Below, in pieces: positions 33,517-43,652 of a DNA stretch of 64,000 nucleotides. The translations under genes were made by a program, and so were the position numbers. The stretch comes from Nakamurella multipartita DSM 44233 (GTDB taxonomy: Bacteria > Actinomycetota > Actinomycetes > Mycobacteriales > Nakamurellaceae). Every line of letters starts with the position of its first letter. Position 1 is the first letter of the stretch. The notes under the pieces are model-generated. The model saw only the letters and a program-made list of their open reading frames with translations. It was not told the DNA's origin and searched no databases. The DNA lies in contig NC_013235.1 of assembly GCF_000024365.1 (NCBI RefSeq), forward strand, positions 5,580,001 through 5,644,000, given 5' to 3'.

Positions 33517-35672
33517 CACGACATCCCCGGAATCAGCGAGACGACCAGATCGATGAGCTTGATGCCGACGAACGGCGCCACGATCCCGCCCAACCCGTAG
33601 ATCAGCAGGTTGCGCCGGAGCATCGCCGCGGCACTGCCCGGGGTATAGCGGACGCCGCGCAGGGCCAACGGGATCAGCACCACGATGATGATCGCGTTGA
33701 AGATGACCGCGGACAGGATGGCCGAGGTCGGGCTGGACAGCCGCATGATGTTCAACGCGTCCAGGCCCGGGTACACCGCCGCGAACATGGCCGGGATGAT
33801 CGCGAAGTACTTGGCGATGTCGTTGGCGATGGAGAACGTGGTCAGCGCCCCGCGGGTGATGAGCAACTGCTTGCCGATCTCCACGATCTCGATGAGCTTG
33901 GTCGGGTCCGAATCCAGGTCGACCATGTTGCCGGCCTCCTTGGCCGCCGACGTCCCGGAATTCATCGCGACGCCGACGTCGGCCTGGGCCAGCGCGGGGG
34001 CGTCGTTGGTGCCGTCGCCGGTCATCGCAACCAGCCGGGCCCCGGCCTGCTCCCGCTTGATCAACGCCATCTTGTCCTCGGGGGTGGCCTCGGCCAGGAA
34101 GTCGTCGACGCCCGCCTCCTGCGCGATCGACCGGGCGGTCAGGGCGTTGTCTCCGGTGATCATGACGGTGCGGATGCCCATCCGGCGCATCTGGTCGAAC
34201 CGCTCCCGCATGCCGGCCTTGACCACGTCCTTGAGGTGCACCACGCCCAGCGCGCGGGCCGGATGCCCGGGATCGAGTTCGGCGACCACCAAGGGGGTTC
34301 CGCCGCTCGCGCTGATGCCGTCGACCAGCGGGCCGATGGTCGAGATGGCGTGTCCGTCGTTGTCCCGCACCCAGGCCATCACCGCGCTCGCGGCACCCTT
34401 GCGCACCCGGCGGATTCCGCCGGCGGCCGGCAGGTCGACCCCGGACATCCGGGTCTGGGCCGAGAACGACACCCAGCTGGCCCCGGCCAGCTCACCCGGA
34501 TGCCGTTCCCGCAGGCCGTATTCGGTCTTGGCGAAGACGACGATCGAACGGCCCTCGGGGGTTTCGTCGGCCAGGCTGGACAGCTGGGCGGCGTCGGCCA
34601 GTTCCTGCGGGGTGACGCCCGGCACCGGCAGGAACTCGCTGGCCTGCCGGTTGCCCAGGGTGATGGTGCCGGTCTTGTCCAGCAGCAACGTGTTCACATC
34701 GCCGGCCGCCTCGACCGCCCGGCCGGACAGGGCCAGCACGTTGCGCTGCACCAGCCGGTCCATGCCGGCGATGCCGATCGCCGACAGCAGCGCCCCGATG
34801 GTGGTCGGGATCAGGTACACCAGCAACGCGATCAGCACGATGCCGGTCAACCCGGTAGCGGTCAACGCCGCGGTGTCCGGGGCGGCCGGGTTCTGCTGCT
34901 TGGAGTAGATCGCCAGCGGCTGCAACGTCGCGACGGCCAGCAGGAAGATGATGCTCAGCGCGGAAAGCAGGATGTTCAAGGCGATCTCGTTCGGCGTCTT
35001 CTGCCGGTTGGCCCCCTCGACCAGGCCGATCATCCGGTCCAGAAAGCTCTCCCCCGGCTTCTGGGTGATGCGCACGACGATCCGGTCGGAGAGCACCTTG
35101 GTGCCGCCGGTGACCGCGCAGCGGTCCCCGCCGGACTCCCGGATGACCGGCGCGGACTCGCCGGTGATGGCCGATTCGTCGACGCTGGCGATGCCCTCGA
35201 CGACGTCCCCGTCGCCCGGGATCACCTGCCCGGCCTCTACGACCACGACGTCGTCCACGGTCAGCCCGCTCGCCGGTACGGCAATCTCGGCCGCCTCCCG
35301 CGACCCCGGCCGCCAGCCGGTCAACCGGCGGGCCACCGTGTCCTGCTTGGCCTTTCGCAGCGATTCGGCCTGGGCCTTGCCCCGCCCCTCGGCGACCGCC
35401 TCGGCCAGGTTGGCGAACAGCACCGTCAGCCAGAGCCAGATCGTGATCGACCAGGCGAACACCGACGGGCTGGCGATGGCCAGGATCGTGGTGCACACCG
35501 ACCCGATCTCCACGATGAACATCACCGGATTGCGCCACAGGGTGGCCGGATTCAACTTGCGCAGCGCGTCCGGCAGCCCGGCGAGCAGTTGCCGGGGGTC
35601 CAGCAGGCCCCCACCGACCCGGTGCGGGCCCTCAGGTCGGGGCCGGGCCGGCGCATCGGCCGTGATCGTCAT
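33516..35672 (-). CDS. kdpB: KdpB, P-type ATPase subunit of the potassium pump
   Basis: ATP-hydrolysing subunit, 718 aa, full length. Motifs: TGES ([16 protein letters not shown]), phosphorylation site [13 protein letters not shown], nucleotide-binding [11 protein letters not shown], hinge [23 protein letters not shown], and family helices at both ends ([39 protein letters not shown]). GGAG lies just before the ATG. In the intact operon it would start 34 bases after the kdpA stop, but an IS element is inserted in that gap, so it is now separated from the kdpFA promoter by 1.8 kb. A GATAAT hexamer at 35722-35727 inside the IS end faces kdpB and might give weak outward transcription. Confidence 0.95.
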   Translation of the reverse strand: MTITADAPARPRPEGPHRVGGGLLDPRQLLAGLPDALRKLNPATLWRNPVMFIVEIGSVCTTILAIASPSVFAWSITIWLWLTVLFANLAEAVAEGRGKAQAESLRKAKQDTVARRLTGWRPGSREAAEIAVPASGLTVDDVVVVEAGQVIPGDGDVVEGIASVDESAITGESAPVIRESGGDRCAVTGGTKVLSDRIVVRITQKPGESFLDRMIGLVEGANRQKTPNEIALNILLSALSIIFLLAVATLQPLAIYSKQQNPAAPDTAALTATGLTGIVLIALLVYLIPTTIGALLSAIGIAGMDRLVQRNVLALSGRAVEAAGDVNTLLLDKTGTITLGNRQASEFLPVPGVTPQELADAAQLSSLADETPEGRSIVVFAKTEYGLRERHPGELAGASWVSFSAQTRMSGVDLPAAGGIRRVRKGAASAVMAWVRDNDGHAISTIGPLVDGISASGGTPLVVAELDPGHPARALGVVHLKDVVKAGMRERFDQMRRMGIRTVMITGDNALTARSIAQEAGVDDFLAEATPEDKMALIKREQAGARLVAMTGDGTNDAPALAQADVGVAMNSGTSAAKEAGNMVDLDSDPTKLIEIVEIGKQLLITRGALTTFSIANDIAKYFAIIPAMFAAVYPGLDALNIMRLSSPTSAILSAVIFNAIIIVVLIPLALRGVRYTPGSAAAMLRRNLLIYGLGGIVAPFVGIKLIDLVVSLIPGMS

Positions 35673-35710
35673 GTCATTTCTCCACAGATGGTGCGACAGA
35701 GTGCTTCTAG

Positions 35711-37506
35711 GACGCTCCTGAATTATCCGTATGTCGGCCCCTGTTGATCTTGTGGGTTCGGGATGATCTTGGTGTGCAGGGTCGGTCGCGGGATCAGCGT
35801 GAGTTGTTGGATGCCGAGTCGGTAGTCGGTGGGCTGCTCAAGCCGGGCAGCGTGTTCGCGTTTCTGGCCGCGCACCGTCGGGAGGTGTTCCCGGACGGCA
35901 TGTTCGCGGATCTGTTTCCGTCGGGTCGGGGCCGCCCGTCAGTGCCGGCCGACGTGATGGCGTCGGTGATTGTGCTGCAGGCTCTGCACGGCCTGTCCGA
36001 CGCGGACACGGTGGACTCGGTGACGTTCGATCTGCGGTGGAAGGCAGCGTGCGGGTTACCGGTGACCGCTGCGGCGTTCCATGCCACGACATTGACGTAC
36101 TGGCGGCGTCGGCTGGCCGCTTCGCAGTCGCCGAACCGGATCTTCGACGCGGTCCGCCAGGTCGTGGACCAGACCGGGGTGCTGGCTGGAAAGAGCAGGC
36201 GAGCGTTGGATTCCACGATCCTGGACGACGCGGTCGCCACCCAGGACACGGTCACCCAGTTGATCGCGGCGATCCGCCGGGTCCGCCGCGAGGTACCCGG
36301 CGCCGCCGAGGTCGTCGGCGAGCACTGCTCGGCTCACGACTATGACGACCCGGGCAAACCGGCGATCGCCTGGAACGATCAGCAGGCCCGCGAGGCCCTT
36401 GTCGATGCGCTGGTCACCGACGCGCATCGGGTGCTGGGACACCTGCCCGACCAGGAGCTCGGACCGAAGGCGGCGGACGCGGTCGCCCTCTTGGCGTTGG
36501 TCGCCGGGCAGGACGTGGAACCGGTCGAGGGCTCGGACGGCACCGACGGACGGTGGCGGATCGCGCAGCGGGTCGCCCCGGACCGGGTGATCTCCACCGT
36601 GGACCCGGAGGCGCGGCACGCCCACAAGACCGTCCACCGGCGGCAGGACGGGTTCAAGGCACACATCGCGGTCGAACCCGACACCGGTCTGGTCACCGCC
36701 TGCGCGGTGACCATGGCCAGCGGACGCGGCAACAGCGACGCCGAGGTTGGACCCACCTTGCTGGCACAGGAGACCGAAAAGCTGCACGTGCTGGCCGATT
36801 CGGCGTACGGATCGGGCCGCGCGGGCCGAACTGGACCATGCCGGGCACATCGCGTTGATCAAGCCGTTCCCGCTGCGGTCGGCCGTGCCGGGCGGGTTCA
36901 CCCTGGACGACTTCACCGTCGACCCCGAGGCCAGGACGGCCACCTGCCCGAACGGGGTGACCCGGTCGATCACCGCGCAATGGTCCGTCACCTTCGGAGC
37001 GGCTTGCCGCGGCTGCCCGCTCCGGGCCCAATGCACGACCAGCGACGCCGGTCGATCGCTGAAGCTGACCGAGTACGAAAGCCTGCTCAGGGCGGCCCGT
37101 CGACAAGCGGAAACCGAGGACTTCCAACAGGTCTACCGACGGCACCGGCCGATGGTCGAACGATCGATCTCCTGGCTGGTCCGCGGCAACCGCAAAGTCC
37201 GCTACCGCGGCGTCGCCAAGAACGACCACTGGTGGCACCACCGCGCCGCTGCGATCAACCTCAGGCGAATGCTCACCCTCGGGCTGACGCGGGTGAGCGG
37301 GACGTGGACCATTGCACCGGCCTGACCGGCCGGCACGAGACCTCACCGGGCCGTGAGCAACGGCCCGTCCCTCCGATCAGTCAGGAGAATCATCCAGGGC
37401 CGGGCGACGACTCAGGACCACGCCTGACAGCCCGATCACGCGCGAACGCTCCCACTGTCCCAAAGCGAACTCCCGAACCCACAAGTGACCGTTATTCAGG
37501 AGCGTC
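35711..37506. mobile_element. IS1182-type insertion sequence inserted between kdpA and kdpB
   Basis: 1796-bp element. Its ends share GACGCTCCTGAAT as perfect 13-bp terminal inverted repeats (35711-35723 and 37494-37506), with a second shared subterminal block CTTGTGGGTTCGGGA on each end. Flanking 4-bp direct repeats CTAG lie at 35707-35710 and 37507-37510, the expected target duplication. CTAG contains the TAG stop codon of kdpA, so insertion leaves KdpA intact but separates it from kdpB. The single transposase gene runs opposite to the kdp operon. Confidence 0.92.
35774..37325 (+). pseudogene. IS1182-family transposase, frameshifted
   Basis: DDE transposase. First frame: [35 protein letters not shown], the InsH-type N-terminal region (RGRPSVPADVMASVIVLQALHGLSD), first catalytic Asp in ALDSTILDDAVA, and the second in HVLADSAYGSG. 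At 36814-36824 the frame slips: continuing one base further gives ARAELDHAGHIALIKPFPL and then the family tail RHRPMVERSISWLVRGNRKVRYRGVAKNDHWWHHRAAAINLRRML with the catalytic Glu. One extra C in GGGCCGCGCGGG accounts for it. Programmed frameshifting is not usual in this group, so the enzyme is probably dead or the base is an error. Confidence 0.85.
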
Positions 37507-39162
37507 CTAGAGACCCTCGGCCAGCGGGCCGAGGGCAAGCGCGGGCAGGTAGGTCAGGGCGACCAGCACGACGGTGACGCCGGTGAGCATGCCGACGAAC
37601 AGCGGCTGGTCGGTCCGCAACGTGCCGACCGACGCGGGAGTGGGTCGTTGCCGGGCCAGCGATCCGGCCAGGCCCAGCACCAGCACGATCGGGAGGAACC
37701 GCCCGAGCAGCATGGCCAGGCCGAGCGCGGTGTTCCACCAGCCGGTGTTCACCCCGAGCCCGGCGAACGCGGACCCGTTGTTGTTGCCGGCCGAGGCGAA
37801 GGCGTACAGCACCTCCGACAGGCCGTGCGGGCCGGTGTTCAAGGCGGTGTCGTTGTTGCCGGTGGCGAACGCGGCGGCGGTGCCGACCAGCACGATCAGC
37901 GGGGTGACCAGGAAGTACAACGAGGCGAAGGTGATCTCTCGGGCGCTGATCTTCTTGCCCAGGTACTCCGGCGTCCGGCCGACCATCAGGCCGGCGACGA
38001 ACACCGTGATCACCGCCAGCACGAGCATGCCGTACAGGCCCGACCCGACCCCGCCCGGGGCCACCTCGCCGATCAGCATGTTCAGGATCGGCACCCCACC
38101 GCCGAGCGCGGTGTACGAGTCGTGGAACGAGTTCACCGCGCCGGTCGAGGTCAGTGTCGTCGCGGCCGCGAAGGTGGCCGATTGCGAGACCCCGAAACGA
38201 CTCTCGGTGCCCTCGGTGGCCGCGCCCACCGCCTCGGGCACGGTCCCCTGGTGGGCCAGCTGCAGGGCGTTGACGGCGATCACACTGAGCAGGGCCAGCG
38301 TGGCCATGACGGCCAGGATCGCGTAGCCCTGCCGGCGGTTGCCGACCATCCGGCCGAACGTGCGGGGCAGGCTGAACGGGATCACCAGCAGCAGGAAGAT
38401 CTCCAGCCAGTTCGTCCACGACGTGGGGTTCTCGAACGGGTGCGCGCTGTTGGCGTTGTAGAAACCGCCGCCGTTGGTGCCCAGCTGCTTGATGGCCTCC
38501 TGGCTGGCCACCGGTCCCCCGGTCAGGTGCTGCGTGCCGCCGGCCAGGGTGGCGACATCGGTTCCGGCGGAGAGGTTCTGCACCACCCCGCCGGCCACCA
38601 GGACGACCGCGCCGATCACCGCGACCGGCAGCAGCACCCGGATCACGATGCGCACCAGGTCGACCCAGAAATTGCCGAGCCGGTCGGTCGCCGCCCGGGC
38701 GAACCCACGGATCAGGGCGGCCGCCACCGCGATGCCGACCGCCGCGGAGACGAAGTTCTGCACGGCCAGGCCGGCCGCCTGCACCAGGTAGCCCATCGTC
38801 GTCTCGCCCGAGTACGACTGCCAGTTGGTGTTGGTGACGAAGTTGACCGCGGTGTTCCACGCCTGGTCCGGGGCCACCGCATCGAAGCCCAACGAGAGCC
38901 ACAGGTGCTGCTGAACCCGTTGCAGCGCATACAGCGCCAGGACGGACACCGCACTGAAGGCCAGCACGCTGCGCGCGTACACCCCCCAGCTCTGCTCGCT
39001 GCCGGCGTCCACCCCGACCAGCCGGTAGATCCCCCGCTCGACCCGGGCGGGCCGGCCGGGCTCCAGCACCCGGTACAGGTAGTCACCGACCGGGCGGTGC
39101 GCCAGCGCCAGGGCGAGGACCAGCGACCCGACCATCACCACCCCGGCCACCGTCGGGCTCAT
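37507..39162 (-). CDS. kdpA: KdpA, potassium-binding and translocating subunit
   Basis: 551-aa membrane subunit with ten or so helices and four selectivity-filter repeats, seen in [48 protein letters not shown] and [16 protein letters not shown]. High-affinity K+ uptake at micromolar levels as KdpFABC. The ATG at 39162 overlaps the kdpF stop by one base (TGATG). The TAG stop is within the CTAG target duplication of the IS element, so the coding region is complete despite the insertion immediately behind it. Confidence 0.96.
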   Translation of the reverse strand: MSPTVAGVVMVGSLVLALALAHRPVGDYLYRVLEPGRPARVERGIYRLVGVDAGSEQSWGVYARSVLAFSAVSVLALYALQRVQQHLWLSLGFDAVAPDQAWNTAVNFVTNTNWQSYSGETTMGYLVQAAGLAVQNFVSAAVGIAVAAALIRGFARAATDRLGNFWVDLVRIVIRVLLPVAVIGAVVLVAGGVVQNLSAGTDVATLAGGTQHLTGGPVASQEAIKQLGTNGGGFYNANSAHPFENPTSWTNWLEIFLLLVIPFSLPRTFGRMVGNRRQGYAILAVMATLALLSVIAVNALQLAHQGTVPEAVGAATEGTESRFGVSQSATFAAATTLTSTGAVNSFHDSYTALGGGVPILNMLIGEVAPGGVGSGLYGMLVLAVITVFVAGLMVGRTPEYLGKKISAREITFASLYFLVTPLIVLVGTAAAFATGNNDTALNTGPHGLSEVLYAFASAGNNNGSAFAGLGVNTGWWNTALGLAMLLGRFLPIVLVLGLAGSLARQRPTPASVGTLRTDQPLFVGMLTGVTVVLVALTYLPALALGPLAEGL

Positions 39163-39251
39163 CAGAACCGCTCCGGGAAGACCAGCGCAACCAGCAGATA
39201 GCCGAGCAGGAGCACCGCCACCACGGCCCCGACGGCATTGACCCAGGTCAC
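39162..39251 (-). CDS. kdpF: KdpF, 29-residue stabilising subunit
   Basis: Too short for normal gene calling. GTG 39251 to TGA 39162-39164 encodes 29 residues, the classic KdpF size: one transmembrane helix ([20 protein letters not shown]) ending in the family signature FPERF. AGCGGAG sits 5 bases before the GTG. The stop overlaps the kdpA ATG by one base, and the start overlaps the stop of another tiny gene (GTGA). KdpF stabilises the KdpABC complex in the lipid. Confidence 0.88.
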   Translation of the reverse strand: MTWVNAVGAVVAVLLLGYLLVALVFPERF

Positions 39252-39331
39252 CGCCGCTCCGCTCCCTTCACCGCCAGGCCGAGCACGGCGAACACCACCA
39301 CCGTCACCAGCACGAACCACAGATCCAACAC
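39248..39331 (-). CDS. 27-residue single-helix membrane peptide at the head of the kdp operon
   Basis: GTG 39331 to TGA 39248-39250 encodes 27 residues: [20 protein letters not shown] then VKGAERR. AAGGGA lies 6 bases before the start and the stop overlaps the kdpF start (GTGA). It has one helix and a short basic tail, the pattern I associate with small genes placed before kdpF in actinobacteria. Function unknown; a regulatory or assembly role with KdpF is a guess. Being first in the operon, it marks the kdp promoter region just upstream. Confidence 0.65.
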   Translation of the reverse strand: MLDLWFVLVTVVVFAVLGLAVKGAERR

Positions 39332-39507
39332 CGTCTATCCCTTGCCCATCCAGCTTTTCGCGTCCCCGGCGGTCACCCGACCGCCCGACCGATCACACGC
39401 CCGGCCCGGTCGCGATGCGGCCGTTTTCACGCAATCCCTACGGCGCCGGCGCGAATTTTCACGTTTTCGCGACGGCGGCCCCGGCCGGACCGGAGTTCGA
39501 TGGACTC

Positions 39508-40287
39508 ATGCGAGTGGATCCGTTCCTGCAGGCCCATCGCGGCTGGGTGACCGCGATCAGCGCCGCCGCGCCCGTGCTGGCCTGCGCGGCGCTGGGCCTG
39601 TTCACCGACTCGGTCGCCAACACCACGGCGGCCCTGATCCTGGTGCTGTTCGTGGTGGCCGCCGCCGCGACCGGCATCCGGCCGGCCGGGGTCCTGGCCG
39701 CGCTGACCGCCGCGGCCGGCTTCGACTACTTCCTCACCGCGCCGTACCACGCGTTCACCATCACCGACCCGGACGACATCGAGACGGCGGTCCTGCTGCT
39801 GCTGGTCGGTGCGGCGGTCGGGGAGATCGCGCTGTGGGGGCGCCGGCAGGCCGCCCGGGCCAGCCGCGAACTGGGCTACCTGGACGGGGTGATGGGGACG
39901 GCGTCGACGATCGCGGCCGGCCGGTCGTCGACCGCGGAGCTCATCGACCAGGTCGGCCGGCAGATCCGCGCGGTCCTGCAGATCGACGACGCCCGCTTCG
40001 ACCCGGCCACCCACTACGGCGGGCCGAGCCTGACCGGCGACGGCACGGTCACCCGGGGCGGACACAGCGTCGACGTGAGCCGGCGGGGGCTGCCGACCGA
40101 CGCGACGATCGCGCTACCGGTGCGCAGCGGCGGCGCCGTCTACGGGCACTACCTGCTGACCTGCTCCACCCGGGTCGCCCGACCCTCGCGCGGGCAGCTG
40201 CGGGTGGCGGTCATGCTGGCCGACCAGGTCGGGGCGGCGCTGGCCGGCACCCGTGGGCGCCAGGGATCGCCAACGATCAGCGACTGA
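39508..40287 (+). CDS. KdpD-like DUF4118 membrane sensor without kinase domain
   Basis: About 259 aa. A DUF4118 set of about four helices (VTAISAAAPVLACAALGLF; TAALILVLFVVAAAATGI; AGVLAALTAAAGFDYFLTAP; TAVLLLLVGAAVGEIALW) like the membrane core of KdpD, then a GAF-like soluble domain (GYLDGVMGTASTIAAGRSSTAELIDQVGRQIRAVLQIDDARFD ... GAVYGHYLLTCSTRVARPSRGQLRVAVMLADQVGAALAG). No histidine kinase, cyclase or other output domain. ATG 39508 (or an upstream start such as ATG 39417). It is transcribed divergently from kdp, suggesting it reads the same signal; it may bind KdpD or KdpE or act as a decoy sensor. Confidence 0.72.
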   Translation: MRVDPFLQAHRGWVTAISAAAPVLACAALGLFTDSVANTTAALILVLFVVAAAATGIRPAGVLAALTAAAGFDYFLTAPYHAFTITDPDDIETAVLLLLVGAAVGEIALWGRRQAARASRELGYLDGVMGTASTIAAGRSSTAELIDQVGRQIRAVLQIDDARFDPATHYGGPSLTGDGTVTRGGHSVDVSRRGLPTDATIALPVRSGGAVYGHYLLTCSTRVARPSRGQLRVAVMLADQVGAALAGTRGRQGSPTISD

Positions 40288-40303
40288 CCCGGGCCCGCCC
40301 GAC

Positions 40304-41317
40304 TCAGAGCTTGCGCAGCCGGATCCGGCTGACCGTGTGGTCGGGGCCCTTGGTCATCACCAGGGTGGCCCGGCCGCGGGTCGGCGCGATGTTCTGCACC
40401 AGGTTGGGCTCGTTGATGGTCCGCCAGATCCGTTCGGCCGTCGCCTCGGCCTCCTCGTCGGTCAGCTCGGCGTACCGGCGGAAGTACGAGTGCGGGTCGG
40501 CGAACGCGGTCGACCGCAGGTGCAGGAACCGCTCGATGTACCAGCGGCGGACGTCGGCCGGGTTGGCGTCGACGTAGATGGAGAAGTCGAAGAAGTCGGG
40601 CAGGGCGAGCACGCTGCGACCCGTCTCGTCCAGCGAGGCCGGCTGCAGCACGTTGAGCCCCTCGACGATCAGCACGTCGGGCTTGCGCACCACGACCTGC
40701 TCGCCGGGCAGGATGTCGTAGGTCAGGTGGTCGTAGCGCGGGGCCCGCACCTCGTCGGCCCCGGACTTGACCTCGACCACGAACCGGAGCAGTGAGCGCC
40801 GGTCGTATGACTCCGGGAAGCCCTTGCGGTGCATGAGGTTGCGTTCCTCGAGCACCTTGTTCGGGTAGAGGAAGCCGTCGGTGGTGACCAGTTCGACCCG
40901 CGGCGTCCCCGGCCACCGGGCGAGCAGCTCACGCAGCACGCGCGAGGTGGTGGACTTGCCGACGGCCACCGATCCGGCCACCCCGATGACGAACGGCGTC
41001 CGGTCGGTGCGCTCGCGCAGGAACGTCGTGGTCAGCCGGTGCAGCGCGCCGACGCCACCGACGTACATGTTCAGCAGCCGGGACAGCGGCAGGTAGATGG
41101 TCTGGACCTCGTCCAGGTCGATCGGATCGCCCAGGCCACGGAGTCGCTCGATCTCGGCTTCGGTCAGCGGCAGCGGGGTCGACTCGGCCAGCGCCGCCCA
41201 GGCGGCGCGATCCATCTCGACGAAGGGCGTCACCCCACTCCCGTTGAACAGCGGGAGCCGCCGCCGTCGTGCCGGCGCGGTCACCGGTGCCCCCGGGACC
41301 TCGCTGTCGTCAGCCAC
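40304..41317 (-). CDS. coaA: type I pantothenate kinase
   Basis: First step of coenzyme A synthesis, phosphorylating pantothenate. P-loop [12 protein letters not shown] with following [25 protein letters not shown] upstream; substrate-side [28 protein letters not shown], typical of bacterial CoaA; Lys/Arg block [32 protein letters not shown], and [20 protein letters not shown]. About 337 aa from GTG 41317; a GTG at 41341 would add eight residues. CoaA is feedback-inhibited by CoA. Stands alone on the minus strand between two plus-strand genes. Confidence 0.95.
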   Translation of the reverse strand: MADDSEVPGAPVTAPARRRRLPLFNGSGVTPFVEMDRAAWAALAESTPLPLTEAEIERLRGLGDPIDLDEVQTIYLPLSRLLNMYVGGVGALHRLTTTFLRERTDRTPFVIGVAGSVAVGKSTTSRVLRELLARWPGTPRVELVTTDGFLYPNKVLEERNLMHRKGFPESYDRRSLLRFVVEVKSGADEVRAPRYDHLTYDILPGEQVVVRKPDVLIVEGLNVLQPASLDETGRSVLALPDFFDFSIYVDANPADVRRWYIERFLHLRSTAFADPHSYFRRYAELTDEEAEATAERIWRTINEPNLVQNIAPTRGRATLVMTKGPDHTVSRIRLRKL

Positions 41318-41511
41318 GCTGCGCCATTCTGCCGCCCCCACCCCGCGGCGGCAGACCGGTCCCGTTCCCTTACCTGTGACCTGCGCCTCACCGGGTGTTC
41401 ACCGGCGACCGGGCCGGGCCCGGGCCGAACCCCGGGCCGGACCCTGGCTGAACCGGCCGCCGGCCGCCGACCGGGCGGCCCCGATCGGTGGGCCTGCCTA
41501 CCATGGGCGAC

Positions 41512-42612
41512 ATGGCGACACCGCAGGTCCGATCCTTCCCCCCAGTGCCCTCCCCGCTGCTCGGCCTACCCGGGGCGGTGGCCGCCCGGGGCGCGGACGA
41601 GGGCGTGGCCTGGCACTACGGCGATCCGACGGCCGAGCAGCGGGCGGCCGAATCCGGCGCCGCCCTGATCGACCACACCAACCGGGACGTGCTGGCCGTC
41701 ACCGGTGAGGACCGGCTGACCTGGCTGCACACGCTGAGCAGCCAGCACCTGACCGACCTGGCCGACGGGGCCAGCACCGAAGCCCTCTTCCTGTCCCCCA
41801 ACGGTCACGTCGAGCACCACGCCGTGCTCACCCACCAGGACGGGGTCGTCTACCTGGACACCGAGCCCGGGGCCGGCGCCGCCCTGCTGGCCTTCCTGGA
41901 CGGCATGCGGTTCTGGTCCAAGGTCGAGGTGGCCCCGGCCGACCTGGCCGTGCTGGCGCTGGCCGGCCCGACCGCCGCCGACGTGGCCGGCCGGGCGCGC
42001 AATGCCGAGCCCGGCCGCTCCGGCCCGGACGGCGGGTTCACCCGGCGGTCCGCCGAAGGCCTGGATCTGGTCCTGCCCCGCGCCGCGGTCGGCGCGGTCG
42101 CGCAGGAACTGCGGGCGGCCGGGGCGGTGCCGGCCGGCAGCTGGGCGGCCGACGCGCTGCGCATCCCCACCCGCCGCCCCCGCTGGGGCGTGGACACCGA
42201 CGAGAAGACCATCCCCAACGAGGTGAGCTGGCTGAGCACCGCCGTGCACCTGCACAAGGGGTGCTACCGCGGTCAGGAGACGGTCGCCCGCGTGCACAAC
42301 CTGGGCCGCCCGCCCCGCCGGCTGGTCATGCTCAACCTGGACGGCTCTGTCGGCACCCTGCCCGAGCCGGGCGAACCGGTCACCAGCGGCGCCGGCCGGG
42401 CCGTCGGCCGCCTGGGCACCATCGCCCAGCACCACGAACTCGGCCCGATCGCGCTGGCCCTGATCAAGCGGTCGGTGGAGGCCGGCACCCCGTTGCTGGT
42501 CGGCGGCATCGACGCGGTCGTCGACATCGACGACCGGCTGGACGAGGGCCAGCAGCAGACCCCGCTGTCGGCGATCGACCGGCGCGCCTTCACCCAGCTC
42601 CGGCGGAGCTGA
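41512..42612 (+). CDS. YgfZ-type folate-binding protein (Fe-S cluster assembly/repair)
   Basis: 366-aa member of the YgfZ/GcvT-like family. The signature KGCYRGQE is present (HLHKGCYRGQETVARVHNLG), with the reactive Cys. N-terminal half: VLAVTGEDRLTWLHTLSSQHLTDL and PNGHVEHHAVL; C-terminal barrel: VTSGAGRAVGRLGTIAQHHELGPIALALIKRS. These proteins use a tetrahydrofolate to maintain Fe-S enzymes. The start is taken as ATG 41512; ATG 41503 and GTG 41488 are alternatives. TACCAT shortly upstream may be a -10 box and the message near-leaderless. The next gene follows after 5 bases. Confidence 0.9.
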   Translation: MATPQVRSFPPVPSPLLGLPGAVAARGADEGVAWHYGDPTAEQRAAESGAALIDHTNRDVLAVTGEDRLTWLHTLSSQHLTDLADGASTEALFLSPNGHVEHHAVLTHQDGVVYLDTEPGAGAALLAFLDGMRFWSKVEVAPADLAVLALAGPTAADVAGRARNAEPGRSGPDGGFTRRSAEGLDLVLPRAAVGAVAQELRAAGAVPAGSWAADALRIPTRRPRWGVDTDEKTIPNEVSWLSTAVHLHKGCYRGQETVARVHNLGRPPRRLVMLNLDGSVGTLPEPGEPVTSGAGRAVGRLGTIAQHHELGPIALALIKRSVEAGTPLLVGGIDAVVDIDDRLDEGQQQTPLSAIDRRAFTQLRRS

Positions 42613-42617
42613 CCCCG

Positions 42618-43568
42618 GTGCCCGAACTGGTCACGCTGCCGCTGATCCAGGACGCCGCCACCCTGATCCGTCCGCACGCGGTGCGCACGCCGCTGCTGGC
42701 CGCGCCGTGGCCGGACCTGTGGCTCAAGCCGGAGAACCTGCAGCCGATCGGTGCCTTCAAGATCCGCGGCGCGGTCACCGCCATCGCCCGGCTGGACCCG
42801 GCCGCCCGGGCCGGCGGGGTGCTCGCCCACTCCTCGGGCAACCACGCACAGGCGGTGGCCTACGCGGCCCGCGCGTTCGGCACCACCGCGCACATCGTGA
42901 TCCCGGACAACGCCCCCGAGCGCAAGATCCAGGCCACCCGCGACCTGGGCGCCACCGTCGAACTGGTGCCGTTGGAGCAGCGCTTCAGCCGGCCCGAGGA
43001 GCTGGCGGCGGCCACCGGCAAGCCGATGATCCCGCCGTTCGACCACCCCGACGTCATCTCTGGCCAGGGCACCATCGGCCTGGAGATCGCGCAGGACCTG
43101 CCCGACGTGGACGTGGTGCTGGTCCCGGTCTCCGGCGGCGGGCTGATCTCCGGGGTGGCCGCGGCGATCACCGCGCTGCTGCCGCGGGCGGTCGTCATCG
43201 GGGTCGAGCCGGAGCTGGCCGGGGACGCCGCCGAGTCGTTCCGGGCCGGCCGGCGCATCCCGTGGACCCCGGCCCAGACCGCCCGGACGATGGCCGACGG
43301 GCTGCGCACGTTCACCGTCGGCGAGCTGCCCTGGGCGCACATCAGCCGCCAGGTGCACGACATCGTGACGGTCACCGAGGACGAGATCGCCGACGCGACC
43401 CGCCGGTTGCTGCTGCAGGCCCGGCTGGTCGCCGAACCCAGCGGCGCGGTGGCCACCGCCGCGTTCCTGCACCACAGGCACCAGCTGCCGCCGGGCCGCA
43501 CCGTCGCGGTCGTCTCCGGCGGCAACATCGACCCGGCCGTGCTGCGCCGGCTGCTGGACGCCGCGTGA
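42618..43568 (+). CDS. threonine/serine dehydratase (PLP fold type II)
   Basis: 316-aa PLP enzyme that deaminates threonine or serine to a 2-oxoacid. PLP Lys in NLQPIGAFKIRGA; SSGNHAQAVAYAAR; phosphate-binding SGGGLISGVAAAI; late loop VSGGNIDPAVLRRL. No C-terminal ACT regulatory domain, so it is the short, catabolic-type form (TdcB/serine racemase-like), not isoleucine-pathway IlvA with an ACT domain. GTG 42618 follows the YgfZ stop by 5 bases; GGAG is about 11 bases upstream in the previous gene's end. Part of the YgfZ-dehydratase-DUF849-like-asparaginase run. Confidence 0.93.
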   Translation: MPELVTLPLIQDAATLIRPHAVRTPLLAAPWPDLWLKPENLQPIGAFKIRGAVTAIARLDPAARAGGVLAHSSGNHAQAVAYAARAFGTTAHIVIPDNAPERKIQATRDLGATVELVPLEQRFSRPEELAAATGKPMIPPFDHPDVISGQGTIGLEIAQDLPDVDVVLVPVSGGGLISGVAAAITALLPRAVVIGVEPELAGDAAESFRAGRRIPWTPAQTARTMADGLRTFTVGELPWAHISRQVHDIVTVTEDEIADATRRLLLQARLVAEPSGAVATAAFLHHRHQLPPGRTVAVVSGGNIDPAVLRRLLDAA

Positions 43569-43591
43569 GCGGTCCGGGCCGGACCGGGCCG

Positions 43592-43652
43592 ATCGAGGGG
43601 CCGGTTCCGGTCCTTCCCGAGCATCCTGAACGACCGGACGTGGCCCCTCGAT
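43592..43652 (+). promoter_or_regulatory. hairpin whose distal arm includes the next gene's start codon
   Basis: Arms ATCGAGGGGCC (43592-43602) and GGCCCCTCGAT (43642-43652) pair fully, with an inner 7-bp TCCGGTC/GACCGGA helix. The ATG of the next gene (43651-43653) has its first two bases in the stem. It could end dehydratase transcription or hide the start of the DUF849-like gene, which lacks an obvious ribosome site. Confidence 0.5.

Noticed and set aside
30514..33600. Plus-strand open frame of over 1000 codons opposite kdpD and kdpC
   Set aside because: Antisense to motif-rich Kdp genes; translation is repetitive His/Gln/Arg/Gly with no fold.
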